64,000 bases of DNA from DASWJZ01 sp963846475 (GCA_963846475.1 CAWJVZ010000004.1:3596001-3660000), one strand, 5' to 3'. Positions 1 through 7,308 are shown, counted from the first letter of the stretch. Notes: generated by a model from the letters alone, not told the origin. Made by a program: numbers and translations.

Positions 1-1037
1 GGCGCACCTCCCCCGAGACGGTGGAGCGCGCCAAAAGCTTCTACCAAAGCATCGGCATGAAGCCGCTGGTCGTCCGCAAGGAGATCGACGCCTTCGTCGG
101 CGACCGCCTGCTGGAGGCGTTCTGGCGCGAGGCGCTGTGGCTCGTCCACGACGACGTCGCCACGGCCGAGGAGATCGACGACGTCGTCCGCTATTCCTTC
201 GGGCTGCGCTGGGCGCAGATGGGCACTTTCATGGTCTATCGCATCGCCGGCGGCGAGGCCGGCATGCGCCACTTCATGAGCCAGTTCGGCCCGGCGCTCC
301 GCTGGCCGTGGACGAAGCTCATGGACGTGCCGGAGCTTTCCGACGCGCTGGTGGAAAAAATCGTGGCGCAGTCCGACGCGCAAGCCGGCGCCTATTCAAT
401 TCGCCAGCTGGAAACAATCCGCGACGACAATCTCGTCGCCATCCTGCAGGCGCTCCGCGCCCAGAATGGCGGCCGCGGCTGGGGCGCCGGCGCGCTGCTG
501 GCGGAATACGAGGACCGGCTCTTTGCGGCGGCGCATGCCGATGCCGCCGCCCGCCCCCACGCTCTTTCGCAGCCGCTCCGCCTCGTCGAGCGCCGCGTGC
601 CGGCCGACTGGACCGACTACAATGGCCACATGACGGAAAGCCGCTACCTGCAGATTTTTGGCGATTCTTCCGACGCGCTCCTCCTCTTCCTCGGCGTCGA
701 CCAGAAATATCGCGAGCGCGGCTTCTCCTATTTTTCCGTCGAGACGCACCTCATCCACAAGCGCGAGGTCCGCGCTTTGGAGCCGGTCCACACGACGACG
801 CAGCTGCTCGCCGCCGATGGAAAGCGCCTGCACCTCTTCCACGCGCTCTTCCACACCCCGACCGGCGAGCTTCTGGCCACCGCCGAGCAGATGCTCCTGC
901 ACGTCGACACCAGGGCGCAAAAGGCCTGCGCGGCGGAAGGAACGGTGGCGGCGAACGTCCGCGAGCTGGCCGACGCCCACGCCGCCCTGCCGCGCCCGGC
1001 GGAGGCGGGGCGAGCGGTCGGCGAGAAGCGGCGCTAG
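1..1037 (+). CDS. L-carnitine dehydrogenase / thioesterase fusion, C-terminal part
   Basis: The reading frame is open from base 3, so the gene starts outside the window and the N-terminal Rossmann NAD-binding domain is missing. The first ~115 visible residues look like the C-terminal helical domain of 3-hydroxyacyl-CoA/carnitine dehydrogenases, including a conserved stretch reading FYQSIGMKPL. From about residue 195 there is a hot-dog thioesterase domain with DYNGHMTESRYL. This two-domain fusion is known in rhizobia, where the dehydrogenase oxidises L-carnitine to 3-dehydrocarnitine and the thioesterase acts on betainyl-CoA, so the protein feeds carnitine carbon into glycine betaine. The cytoplasmic location and function are inferred from family knowledge. 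It fits the choline/betaine genes elsewhere in the window. Confidence 0.85.
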   Translation, partial: RTSPETVERAKSFYQSIGMKPLVVRKEIDAFVGDRLLEAFWREALWLVHDDVATAEEIDDVVRYSFGLRWAQMGTFMVYRIAGGEAGMRHFMSQFGPALRWPWTKLMDVPELSDALVEKIVAQSDAQAGAYSIRQLETIRDDNLVAILQALRAQNGGRGWGAGALLAEYEDRLFAAAHADAAARPHALSQPLRLVERRVPADWTDYNGHMTESRYLQIFGDSSDALLLFLGVDQKYRERGFSYFSVETHLIHKREVRALEPVHTTTQLLAADGKRLHLFHALFHTPTGELLATAEQMLLHVDTRAQKACAAEGTVAANVRELADAHAALPRPAEAGRAVGEKRR

Positions 1038-1052
1038 GCCCCCCGCGGTCCC

Positions 1053-1180
1053 CCCTCTCCCCTTGCGGGCCTGTTGCGAAATAGAACAAGGTTCTCGTTT
1101 CGATTCCGAGGAGTTCCTTTCGGATTCGGAAATGTTCCTTCGGATTCTGAATTTCGCAACAGTCCCGCAAGGGGAGAGGG
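1053..1180. repeat. Palindromic intergenic element with 30-bp arms
   Basis: The left arm (1053-1082) and right arm (1151-1180) are reverse complements over 30 bases with one mismatch. The ~68-base centre holds three imperfect direct copies of a GGATTC/GTTCCTT-type unit. It lies between the convergent ends of the carnitine gene and an hsp20 gene and could fold into a long hairpin, so it may also end transcription from both sides. It resembles the GC-rich mobile palindromes common between rhizobial genes; I do not recognise a named family. Confidence 0.6.
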
Positions 1181-1193
1181 CGCGCATCCCCCC

Positions 1194-1592
1194 TCACCCC
1201 ACCTTGATCCGCCGCGGCTTCGCCTTCTCCGCCTTGGGCAGCGTCAGCGAGATCACCCCGTCCTGCATCTCCGCGGAAATTTTGGCCTGGTCGACCTGGT
1301 TCGACAGCCGAAAACTCCGCCGGTAGGGCCCGACATTGTATTCGCTGTAGAGCGGCCGCATCCCCTCGTATTTCGAAAAGTCGATCCGCCCCTCGACGGT
1401 GAGCACGCCCTCCTCGACGTTGATGTCGACGTTATCCTTGCTCACCCCCGGCATCTCCAGGACGACGTTGAGCGCCTCCTCCGTCTCAAAAATGTCGGCG
1501 CTCGGCATGAAGGCGCGCGTCGGTCGCGTCGATTCCTCGCCCTTGTCGACCTCGCGCTTCCGCTGCACCTGCAGTTCCTGCGATTCGGCCAT
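1194..1592 (-). CDS. Small heat-shock protein, Hsp20 family
   Basis: A 132-residue protein with the alpha-crystallin domain at about residues 25-128. Family hallmarks visible are the DIFETEEALNVVLEMPGV start of the domain and the late GVISLTLPKAEK strand, which carries the conserved (G/A)-V-L-type signature. There is only a short N-terminal arm, which is typical of the class with incomplete N-terminal extension. Such proteins are ATP-independent chaperones that hold unfolding proteins in the cytoplasm. It follows the upstream hsp20-like gene (ending at 1603) by 10 bases on the same strand, so the two are probably co-transcribed. No ROSE-type thermosensor leader could be identified. Confidence 0.88.
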   Translation of the reverse strand: MAESQELQVQRKREVDKGEESTRPTRAFMPSADIFETEEALNVVLEMPGVSKDNVDINVEEGVLTVEGRIDFSKYEGMRPLYSEYNVGPYRRSFRLSNQVDQAKISAEMQDGVISLTLPKAEKAKPRRIKVG

Positions 1593-1602
1593 TTTTCCCT
1601 CC

Positions 1603-1977
1603 TCAGCTGACCCGGATGTTCTTGGGCTTGTCGCGCTCCGAGCGCGGGATGAACAGCGCCAGCAGGCCGTCGTTGTATTCGGCCTTGATGCCGTCCGGGT
1701 CGATCTGCATCGGCACGGTGAGCGTGCGGTCGAACGACCCCCACAGCCGCTCGCGCCGGTGCGCGCTGCCCTTCTCGGGGGTGGACACCTTCTTCTGCCC
1801 GGCGATGCGGATCGTGTTGTCCTTGGCTTGGATGTTCAGCTCGTTGCGGTCGACGCCCGGCAGCTCGATGATCGCCTTTAGATCGCCAGATTCTGGAACA
1901 ACTTGACCATCCCTTTCTGTCCAGGGCGAGCTAAAGATGGTGGCCACTTCGGTTTCTAAGTCTGTCTTAAGGCCCAT
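1603..1977 (-). CDS. Chimeric Hsp20: Pycsar-cyclase N-terminus fused to alpha-crystallin domain
   Basis: A 124-residue ORF. From about residue 35 (AIIELPGVDRNELNI onward) it is an ordinary alpha-crystallin domain. The first ~34 residues are not Hsp20-like: they read LKTDLETEVATIF, then WTERDGQVVPESGDLK. That is the characteristic opening of Pycsar uridylate/cytidylate cyclases (PycC), which continues in intact proteins with L-x-NDAV and the cyclase domain. Base composition changes at about 1877: the N-terminal part is less GC-rich, like the neighbouring effector gene, while the rest is host-like. I infer that a deletion or recombination removed the cyclase body and joined its start codon in frame to an hsp20 gene. 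It begins 15 bases after the PycTM-like gene ends, as expected for a former PycTM-PycC operon. The Hsp20 call is firm; the chimera is my reading from memory of the family. Confidence 0.75.
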   Translation of the reverse strand: MGLKTDLETEVATIFSSPWTERDGQVVPESGDLKAIIELPGVDRNELNIQAKDNTIRIAGQKKVSTPEKGSAHRRERLWGSFDRTLTVPMQIDPDGIKAEYNDGLLALFIPRSERDKPKNIRVS

Positions 1978-1991
1978 GGCATGCTCACCGA

Positions 1992-2504
1992 TCAGGAAGC
2001 AACGAACTTTCCGCTATTGCTAGCGGTAGAATATATCGTCCACACCCATGGGACTAGGGCGAGCAATGTCAGTTTAAAGGCGCGTTCCGTTGCATCAAAC
2101 TTGATTCGAAGAATTTCCGAGTTGCGCCAGACTTGAATGAGAGTGTCCCGAAGTAACTCCGCCTCAGTTAACGCAAGCCAAGCCTCTACGAAGGAGCTAC
2201 AGTTTTGAGAGCTAATGTCGCGAAAGTATATATTCGACTTCTGAACCGCGCCACGAAGATGCGGAAATAGCACGGTCAGGAGCATGGTGCAGCTCAAGCC
2301 GCAGAGGAACACAGTCAGTGCCGCGGGTCCTAAGACATCAATTGAGTGGAACTGTTCTGGTGTGGAGACATTGACGGCGAGCAACGATACTAGTCCCACG
2401 TTCAATGCGAGCAAAAAGGAAGCCTTACCCTCGACACGAGGGTAAAATCCGGCAAGTCGATCTAACTGCCCAAGAGCGCGCTCTAGCCGTAGGGCTTCTT
2501 CCAT
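1992..2504 (-). CDS. Pycsar effector-like membrane protein (PycTM / DUF5706-like)
   Basis: A 170-residue protein with two close hydrophobic segments (about residues 28-46 and 58-82), a soluble helical region and a last hydrophobic segment at about 143-160. Family-like features are VEGKASFLLALN before the first segment, NIYFRDIS after the second, and ELLRDTLIQVWRNSEILRIKF, matching the PycTM pattern of YFGDIA and L-L-x-D-L...S-x-I...K. In Pycsar defence a cyclase makes cUMP or cCMP on phage infection and the TM effector then damages the inner membrane. Here no cyclase is present; only the first ~34 codons of one seem to survive just downstream. Lower GC than its neighbours points to transfer. 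The start at 2504 follows a GGAAGG-like site. Confidence 0.65.
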   Translation of the reverse strand: MEEALRLERALGQLDRLAGFYPRVEGKASFLLALNVGLVSLLAVNVSTPEQFHSIDVLGPAALTVFLCGLSCTMLLTVLFPHLRGAVQKSNIYFRDISSQNCSSFVEAWLALTEAELLRDTLIQVWRNSEILRIKFDATERAFKLTLLALVPWVWTIYSTASNSGKFVAS

Positions 2505-2689
2505 CCTTCCACTCCACCGCGACCGCCATCGGGCGCGTTTAAGCTTTCCGGGTAGGCGCGTAGCCCCGCGTTCGGTTTGTTGCCGCGCGCGAACAGCCCC
2601 AGATAGGCCCGTACGCAGTCGTGCTTGTCGGGCTTGCGGCTGTCCTCGCGGTTTGGGGCCTCGGCCCTGCCGACTCGGTTGGCACTCAC
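2483..2689 (-). CDS. Possible small protein upstream of the Pycsar effector
   Basis: A 68-residue hydrophilic ORF beginning with GTG at 2689, preceded at a good distance by an AGGGAGA ribosome-binding site. It overlaps the start of the PycTM-like gene by 22 bases in another frame, which would allow translational coupling. The sequence is rich in Arg, Lys, Asn and Gly and I do not recognise it. It could be a leader or third gene of the transferred module, the tail of a truncated gene, or chance. Confidence is low because there is no family support. Confidence 0.3.
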   Translation of the reverse strand: MSANRVGRAEAPNREDSRKPDKHDCVRAYLGLFARGNKPNAGLRAYPESLNAPDGGRGGVEGWKKPYG

Positions 2690-2781
2690 TTTCTCCCTAC
2701 TGTCGCCCCCAGAGTACCTTGCATCCTCCTTGAACGCGGAGCAATGTTCAACTTACGTTCTCCACAACCCAAGCGAACCAC

Positions 2782-3003
2782 ATGCCTAAATTCACCGTGC
2801 TGTCGCGCAAGGACGCGTTCATCGACTACCTCACGGACGTCGAGGCGCCGGACGCGCAGGCGGCCGTCGATCTCGCCTATGAAGGCGGGCCGGAGATCAA
2901 ATGGGAGCCCTACGGCACGGTCGAGTTCGACGCCCGGCATGTCGTCGCCCTCGACGACAACGGTTTTGAGATCGAAAGCACCGCGCGCGGTGACTTCGTC
3001 TAA
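2782..3003 (+). CDS. Small conserved-looking hypothetical protein
   Basis: A 73-residue acidic protein beginning MPKFTVLSRKDAFIDYLTDV with no signal peptide or membrane segment. The pattern of a short beta strand (PKFTVLSRKDAFIDYLTDVE) and a helix (AQAAVDLAYEG) followed by strands resembles small single-domain proteins seen in rhizobia, but I cannot name a family. Codon use matches the host. It stands alone between the divergent Pycsar module and a block of palindromic repeats. Function unknown. Confidence 0.55.
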   Translation: MPKFTVLSRKDAFIDYLTDVEAPDAQAAVDLAYEGGPEIKWEPYGTVEFDARHVVALDDNGFEIESTARGDFV

Positions 3004-3017
3004 GCCGCGCAGCTGCA

Positions 3018-3160
3018 AACCTTCTCCCAGAGGGAGAAGGTGGCTGCGGAGCAGCCGGATGAGGGGTTACAACGCCCGTCAGTGAGGGCCGTTCGCAGGC
3101 GCCGCACGCCCTCACCCGCCCGCTCCGCGGGCACCCTCTCCCCACAAGAGAGGGTCTCGC
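3018..3160. repeat. Rhizobial-type palindromic repeat block
   Basis: Contains a short perfect hairpin of the form CCTTCTCCC-agag-GGGAGAAGG (3019-3039) and a second palindromic part around 3111-3154 (CCCTCACCCGC with CCGCGGGC and CCCTCTCCCC with GAGAGGG). This mosaic of pyrimidine-rich palindromes is typical of intergenic repeats in rhizobial genomes. It may act as a terminator for the small gene ending at 3003. Confidence 0.55.
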
Positions 3161-3176
3161 GATATGCTCGTCGCCG

Positions 3177-3897
3177 ATGAGCGACGAAAAGCCCTGGGCC
3201 AATCTCGGCTTCGCGGAGGAGCAGGCGCCCTTCGAAGGCTACCGCCTGCGGGTTAGCTGAAACCGTGGAGATTCCCCTCCCCCCTGGCGGGGGAGGGTGC
3301 CCCTCGCGGTCACGCGAGGGGCAGGAGAGGGGGAAGATCGTAGGGCGGGGCGGCCTGCAAGCCCTCTCCCGGCCTTCGGCCAAGGCCGAAGGCCACCCTC
3401 CCCCGCAAGGGGGGAGGGTAAGCGACGCGGCCCGGCTCCGCGTGACCGATCTCATCGTCGTGCCAAAGCATTTCTTTACGGCGGACATCATCGAGGCGCG
3501 AAAACCGCTTGCTGCGCACGCGCGGCGCGCCGGCTGGCAGGGCTCAAGAATCCGCCTCGACGCGGTGCCGCTGTCGGGAAAGATCGCGCTGGTGCGCGAC
3601 AGCATCCTGGTCCCGAAGGAGACGGTCTTAAAATCCTGGCGCGATACCCTGTTCCTGCGCGACCAAAGCCTGGTCAAGCGCGGCTGGCTGATCGAGGTGA
3701 TGCGATGCGTCGAGCGGATCGGCCGCGCCGCCTTCACGCTCGACGACGTCTACGCCTTCGAGCCGCACCTTGCGCGCCTCTACCCGGACAACCGGAACGT
3801 CCGCCCAAAGATCCGCCAGCAGCTCCAGCTGCTGCGCGACCATGGCTGGCTGATCTTCGAGGGCCACGGCCGCTACCGCCGCACCACCGCCGCCTAA
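3177..3897 (+). pseudogene. Broken DpnI/Dam-replacing-type restriction gene
   Basis: From about 3436 the frame encodes ~150 residues matching the C-terminal half of Dam-replacing/DpnI-like proteins: DLIVVPKHFF, RKPL...ARRAGWQG, RGWLIEVMRCVERI, FTLDDVYAFE and IRQQLQLLRDHGWL, the last being the winged-helix DNA-reading domain. The N-terminal zinc-finger and PD-(D/E)XK nuclease part is absent. In its place lies a palindromic repeat block (3271-3422), which merely happens to be open in the same frame. A 27-codon piece at 3177-3260 (MSDEKPWANLGFAEEQ) may be the old N-terminus; that is inference. Intact relatives cut or read methylated GATC DNA. This copy cannot be catalytic as it stands. A truncated DNA-binding protein from an internal start is possible. 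Confidence 0.6.
3271..3422. repeat. Palindromic repeat block inside the broken restriction gene
   Basis: Two nested palindromes: CCCTCCCCC-ctgg-CGGGGGAGGG with CCCCTCGCG...CGCGAGGGG (3273-3327), and CCTTCGGCCAAGGCCGAAGG flanked by CCCTCTCCC and CCCTCCCCCGC...GGGGGAGGG (3361-3420). It is the same general class as the repeats at 3906-4141 and 37104-37241. Its position exactly where the catalytic half of the DpnI-like gene should be suggests that repeat expansion or recombination between repeats removed that half. Confidence 0.55.
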
Positions 3898-3905
3898 GCT
3901 GGGCG

Positions 3906-4141
3906 CCCGGTTCCTCACCCGCGAAGCGGGGGAGGGAGACCGCCGAAGGCGGTGGAGGGGGCAGATGACGGACGTGGCGCCCGTGTCTGCCGCTGACCCC
4001 GCCGGTTCCTCACCCGCGCAGCGGGGGAGGGGGACCGCCGAAGGCGGTGGAGGGGGCGAATGACGGACGCGGCGCTTGTGCGCGCCCCCTCCACCATGCT
4101 GCGCATGGTCCCCCTCCCCCGTCGCCCGCGACGGGGGAGGA
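3906..4141. repeat. Tandem and inverted copies of a GC-rich palindromic repeat
   Basis: Two direct copies of a ~70-base unit (starting near 3908 and 4011) each read GGTTCCTCACCCGC, a short hairpin, GGGGGAGG, ACCGCCGAAGGCGGT, GGAGGGGGC, and a shared tail (ATGACGGACG). A third, inverted unit follows at about 4085-4141 with ACCATGCTGCGCATGGT in place of the second hairpin. The same building blocks recur at 37104-37241. Between 3898 and 4762 no convincing gene is present; this stretch holds only repeats. Confidence 0.65.
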
Positions 4142-4185
4142 CCCGCTCGCGTCCCACGAGTGAGGGCCCGCACCTGCCTCATCCC

Positions 4186-4287
4186 CGTCGTCATGGCATG
4201 CCTTGACCATGGCATCCATTCCGGACCGGCGCAGCTCGGCTCGGCCGTCACGGAATGGATCGCCGGGTCAAGCCCGGCGATGACGAC
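4186..4287. repeat. ~100-bp inverted-repeat element ending in CGTCGTCAT/ATGACGACG
   Basis: The two ends (about 4189-4225 and 4251-4287) are imperfect reverse complements: CGTCGTCATGGC...CCATTCC on the left and GGAATGG...GGCGATGACGACG on the right, the latter containing the common rhizobial GCCGGGTCAAGCCCGGC hairpin. A related half-element lies near 41018-41095. No coding content is evident. Confidence 0.5.
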
Positions 4288-4324
4288 GCTCCTGAGGCGG
4301 AGCCGACCCTCCTGCTCACGAGTT

Positions 4325-4735
4325 TGTGAGAAAGAATTCCTAGACACGCCTCCCGCTTTGTGCTAGCTCCCCAAATACCGCTGCTCGACGAGGGACCGGG
4401 ATGCCTAGGACCGGAGCTTTTCGGGAGCAGTGGGCGGCGCCGCCACGGAGCCTCGGTCAGGAGCCGGGACGGCGTTCCCCAGAAGGGCCCCCCTCGGGAG
4501 CAATCCCGGTGCCGGCTGTTGCACGGCTAGAGCTTCTGCCCACGGCGTGAAGCACGAGGCAGGACAGGAAGAGAAAGGGCGAGTTGGGGAATGTATACCG
4601 CCGCGCGGGGCGCCTGGAGGCGCCACTAAAAAATTTGCGAGGCGTTCTTCAGGCGCTCCGCTCCCTCCTCGCAACGAGGAGGACCAAAGGCTCTTTGATC
4701 AACCCGGGCCGAGAAGCTGCGGGCCGATGACGCGC
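4325..4735 (-). repeat. Dispersed ~400-bp repeat, uninterrupted copy
   Basis: The reverse complement of this stretch matches 13200-13321 joined directly to 14908-15195 with roughly 90-95% identity. It is therefore a second copy of the same repeat, inverted and lacking the IS110 insertion. The join falls at a GG (CC on the other strand) at 4607-4608, next to the 16-bp palindrome GGCGCCTCCAGGCGCC (4609-4624). No credible protein is encoded. It thus serves as the empty-site reference for the IS element. Confidence 0.75.
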
Positions 4736-4762
4736 GTCTTTCTTTCCCCGAAGGGGGACGGG

Positions 4763-5755
4763 TTACCCCCGCCGCCCCCGCCGCTCGCGGACGCGGCCGC
4801 CCTCGTTGGGCGGGGCGGCCAGCGGGCCGATGCGCGCCTCCACAATCGCCCGGTCGGGGCGCTCGCCCGGCCCGTAGTTCTCCAGCGCGGCCCGCATGGC
4901 GGCGAGATGCTCCGGCTTGGTGCCGCAGCAGCCGCCGATGATGCGGGCGCCGGCATCCGCCGCCAGCCGCGCATAATCGGCCATCAGCTCCGGCGTGCCG
5001 GAATAGTGGATGTGCTCGCCGCGGAACTGCGGGATGCCGGCATTCGCCTTGGCGATGAAGATGCCGGCATTCTCGGCGGTCATGCCGAGGAGCGACACCA
5101 GGAGGTCGGAGGCGCCGACGCCGCAATTGGCGCCCATCGCCACCGGCTGCTCCGGCAGGTCGGCAAAGATTCTCGGAAAATCGGCAGGGGTGAGGCCCAT
5201 CATCGTCCGCCCCGCCGTGTCGAAGCTTGCCGTCGCGGTATAGGGCATGCCGGCGGCGATGGCGCCGCGCGCCGCGGCGCGGATCTCTTCGGCGGCCGAC
5301 ATCGTCTCGATCCAGCAGACGTCGGCGCCGCCGTCCCGCAAGCCCTCCGCCTGCTCGGTGAAAGCGGCGACGGCGTCCTCCTCGGTCAGCGCGCCGAGCG
5401 GCACGAACAGCTCGCCCGTCGGCCCGATCGAGCCCGCCACCACGATCGGCCGGCCCGCGGCATCGGCGACCTCGCGGGCGAGCTCGGCGCCGCGCTTGTT
5501 GATCTCGTGGACGCGCCCCTCGGCCTGGTGGAGTTTCAAGCGATGGCGGGTCGACCCAAAAGTGTTGGTGAGGATGATGTCGGCGCCGGCATCGACAAAG
5601 GACTTGTAGAGCGCCTTGATCGCCTCGGGCCGCTCGACGTTCCACAGATCCGGCGCATCGCCGGCGGTCAGCCCCGCGTCGAACAGGTTGGTGCCCGTCG
5701 CGCCGTCGGCGAGGAGCACGCGCTTGGTCGCGAGGAGGTCTTGCAGAGATGCCAT
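4763..5755 (-). CDS. bmt: Homocysteine S-methyltransferase, betaine-homocysteine methyltransferase type
   Basis: A 330-residue protein of the Pfam S-methyl_trans family. It shows LADGATGTNLF near the N-terminus, GSIGPTGEL and the zinc-binding cysteines in GANCGVG and GGCCGTKPEH. The closest remembered relatives are the rhizobial Bmt proteins, which transfer a methyl group from glycine betaine to homocysteine, giving methionine and dimethylglycine in the cytoplasm. The alternative is a betaine-independent homocysteine methyltransferase domain of the MetH type. The Arg-rich tail after about residue 315 is not part of the family. It stands alone and is divergent from the DUF992 gene. The presence of carnitine and choline-to-betaine genes in the window supports the betaine role. 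Confidence 0.8.
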   Translation of the reverse strand: MASLQDLLATKRVLLADGATGTNLFDAGLTAGDAPDLWNVERPEAIKALYKSFVDAGADIILTNTFGSTRHRLKLHQAEGRVHEINKRGAELAREVADAAGRPIVVAGSIGPTGELFVPLGALTEEDAVAAFTEQAEGLRDGGADVCWIETMSAAEEIRAAARGAIAAGMPYTATASFDTAGRTMMGLTPADFPRIFADLPEQPVAMGANCGVGASDLLVSLLGMTAENAGIFIAKANAGIPQFRGEHIHYSGTPELMADYARLAADAGARIIGGCCGTKPEHLAAMRAALENYGPGERPDRAIVEARIGPLAAPPNEGGRVRERRGRRG

Positions 5756-5853
5756 GGGGCCCGCCTTAATTGCGCCGCTCTAGAGCACCTTTGTCGGGCT
5801 CCCGCAAGCCTCGCCGCCGGCCCGGCAGGGGGCTCCGCGATGGAGGTGCTTCG

Positions 5854-6336
5854 ATGCAGACGCCGACCCGAACGATCCTCGCCGCGCTCGCCCTGTCGGC
5901 CATGCTCGCCCCGCCCGCCGCGGCGCAGGCGCGCGTCGAGCTCGGCATCCTCGACTGCCATGTCGCCGGCGGCGCCGGCTTCATCATCGGCTCCACCAAG
6001 GACCTCTCCTGCACCTTCTCGCCGGCCGGCAGGCCGCCGGAGACCTATTTCGGCGTGGTGCGAAAATTCGGCCTTGACGTCGGGGTCACCGGGGCGAGCC
6101 TGATCCGCTGGGTGGTGCTGGCGCCCACCGTCGACGCCTACGCGCCGGGCGCGCTCGCCGGCAATTACGTCGGCGTCTCGGCGGAGGCGACCGCCGGGGT
6201 CGGGCTCGGCGCCAATGCGCTGGTCGGCGGCTCCGGCGAGACCTTTGTGCTGCAGCCGGTCAGCGTGCAGGCGCAGGAGGGCCTGAACCTCGCCATCGGC
6301 TTCTCCTCCTTCCAGCTCCGCACCACCCGCGACTAG
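5854..6336 (+). CDS. DUF992 family exported protein
   Basis: A 160-residue protein with a clear signal peptide (MQTPTRTILAALALSAMLAP, then PAAAQA cleavage region). The mature part begins with the family-typical ELGILDCHVAGGAGFIIGS and contains two cysteines, glycine-rich strands and a C-terminal IGFSSFQLR. DUF992 proteins are widespread in Hyphomicrobiales, probably periplasmic, and have no known function. The start at 5854 is chosen because GGAGGT lies 6 bases upstream and the signal peptide begins there. It is convergent with the XRE regulator, with only 2 bases between the stops. Confidence 0.85.
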   Translation: MQTPTRTILAALALSAMLAPPAAAQARVELGILDCHVAGGAGFIIGSTKDLSCTFSPAGRPPETYFGVVRKFGLDVGVTGASLIRWVVLAPTVDAYAPGALAGNYVGVSAEATAGVGLGANALVGGSGETFVLQPVSVQAQEGLNLAIGFSSFQLRTTRD

Positions 6337-6338
6337 CC

Positions 6339-7180
6339 CTATTCGACCGGGAGGGCGCGGATGAAGGCGGCGCTTTCGTTGGCGCTGACCGCCGCGCGGC
6401 GGATCAGATTGTCGAAATGGCGGGTGAGCGCGCGGATGTGGTCCGTGGCGTTCAGCACGAGGTACATCTCGCCGACGAAGATCGCCGCGCGCTGCGGGCC
6501 GAACACCGTATAGGGGATCGAGTAGCTGCTGAGCTGATCGTAGAGGAACAGCCGAAAGGTGGGGTAGAGCTCTTCCAGGAGGTCGGCCATGTAGCTCGAG
6601 CTGCGTCCGCCTTGCGTCGCGGCCGAGCCTGCGCCAGTGGCCGCGCCCTTCGGCCATGAGCTCCAGGCGCTGCCGCGGCATGCAGACCTCCATGTCGGTC
6701 TCCGGGCGGCGGCTGTAGTCGAGGCGGAATTCCGCGTTGCGGAGCTGCCATGACGGGCTCGGCGCGCTGCGGCCGGAATATTCGTAGTCGATGACTGCCG
6801 GCGTGCGCAGCAGGTCCGGCACCTGCGCCGGGACGTAGCGGATCTTGTAGCCGATCGCCTCCTTGTGCCAGCGCTCCAGCAGCGTGTCCTCGTCGGTCCC
6901 TCCCGCCACGGCGATCTCCAGCGCCGGCCTGATCTCCGCCGCCAGCGTCTCGTCTTGCGAGAGCCCGAGCAGCCAGTCCAGGCTGACGGCAGAGCGTTCG
7001 GCGATGCGGCGCAAGGTGTCGGCGCGCGGCAGCCGTACCGACTGAGCCGGCGAGGAGCTGCGTCAGAGCGGATCTGTCGACGCCGATCGATTGGGCAAAG
7101 GCGGCCCGGGTGGAGCCCGAACGCTGGATGAGAAGCTGCAGCCGTTCCCGAAAAACCGGTCCGAAATCGCGCTTATCCAT
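6339..7180 (-). CDS. XRE-family transcriptional regulator, reading frame broken twice
   Basis: Starting at 7180 the protein reads MDKRDFGPVFRERLQLLIQR and has a helix-turn-helix of the XRE type (TRAAFAQSIGVDRSALTQLL). The frame then shifts near 7040 to RLPRADTLRRIAERSAVSLDWLLGLSQ and shifts again near 6655 before the C-terminal MADLLEELYPTFRLFLYDQL. Joined, the pieces make one protein of about 280 residues with an N-terminal HTH and a C-terminal domain I cannot name. The parts are too coherent to be ancient debris, so sequencing indels or very recent inactivation are likely. It is divergent from the desaturase gene across 128 bases, so it may regulate that gene and itself. Confidence 0.65.
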
Positions 7181-7308
7181 CTGTTTTGTTTCCCATTCAC
7201 ATCGCCTGGCTACAATTTGCATCATAGACTCAGAAAAATACGCAAACGCAACGTAAGCTGCTCATTCTCACGTTGCCGTGAAAGCCGAAAGTGCTTACGT
7301 GGGCAACT

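Noticed and set aside
1978..2010. ROSE-type RNA thermometer before the hsp20 gene
   Set aside because: There are only 14 bases between the effector stop and the hsp20 start, and no anti-Shine-Dalgarno hairpin could be identified.
3265..3435. N-terminal 50 residues of the 3265-3897 frame as real protein
   Set aside because: They are a translation of the palindromic repeat (Pro/Gly/Arg-rich) and do not resemble the DpnI-type N-terminus.
3906..4141. CRISPR array
   Set aside because: Repeats are palindromic mosaics of differing length with no regular unique spacers and no cas genes nearby.
4405..4700. Small protein-coding ORF in the dispersed repeat
   Set aside because: Open frames occur in several frames of this GC-rich repeat, with no start signal and no conservation pattern of coding sequence between the two copies.
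5668..6338. Continuous minus-strand frame joining the XRE regulator to the methyltransferase start
   Set aside because: Its middle is antisense to the DUF992 gene and lacks protein-like features; only the 6655-7014 part belongs to a real protein.
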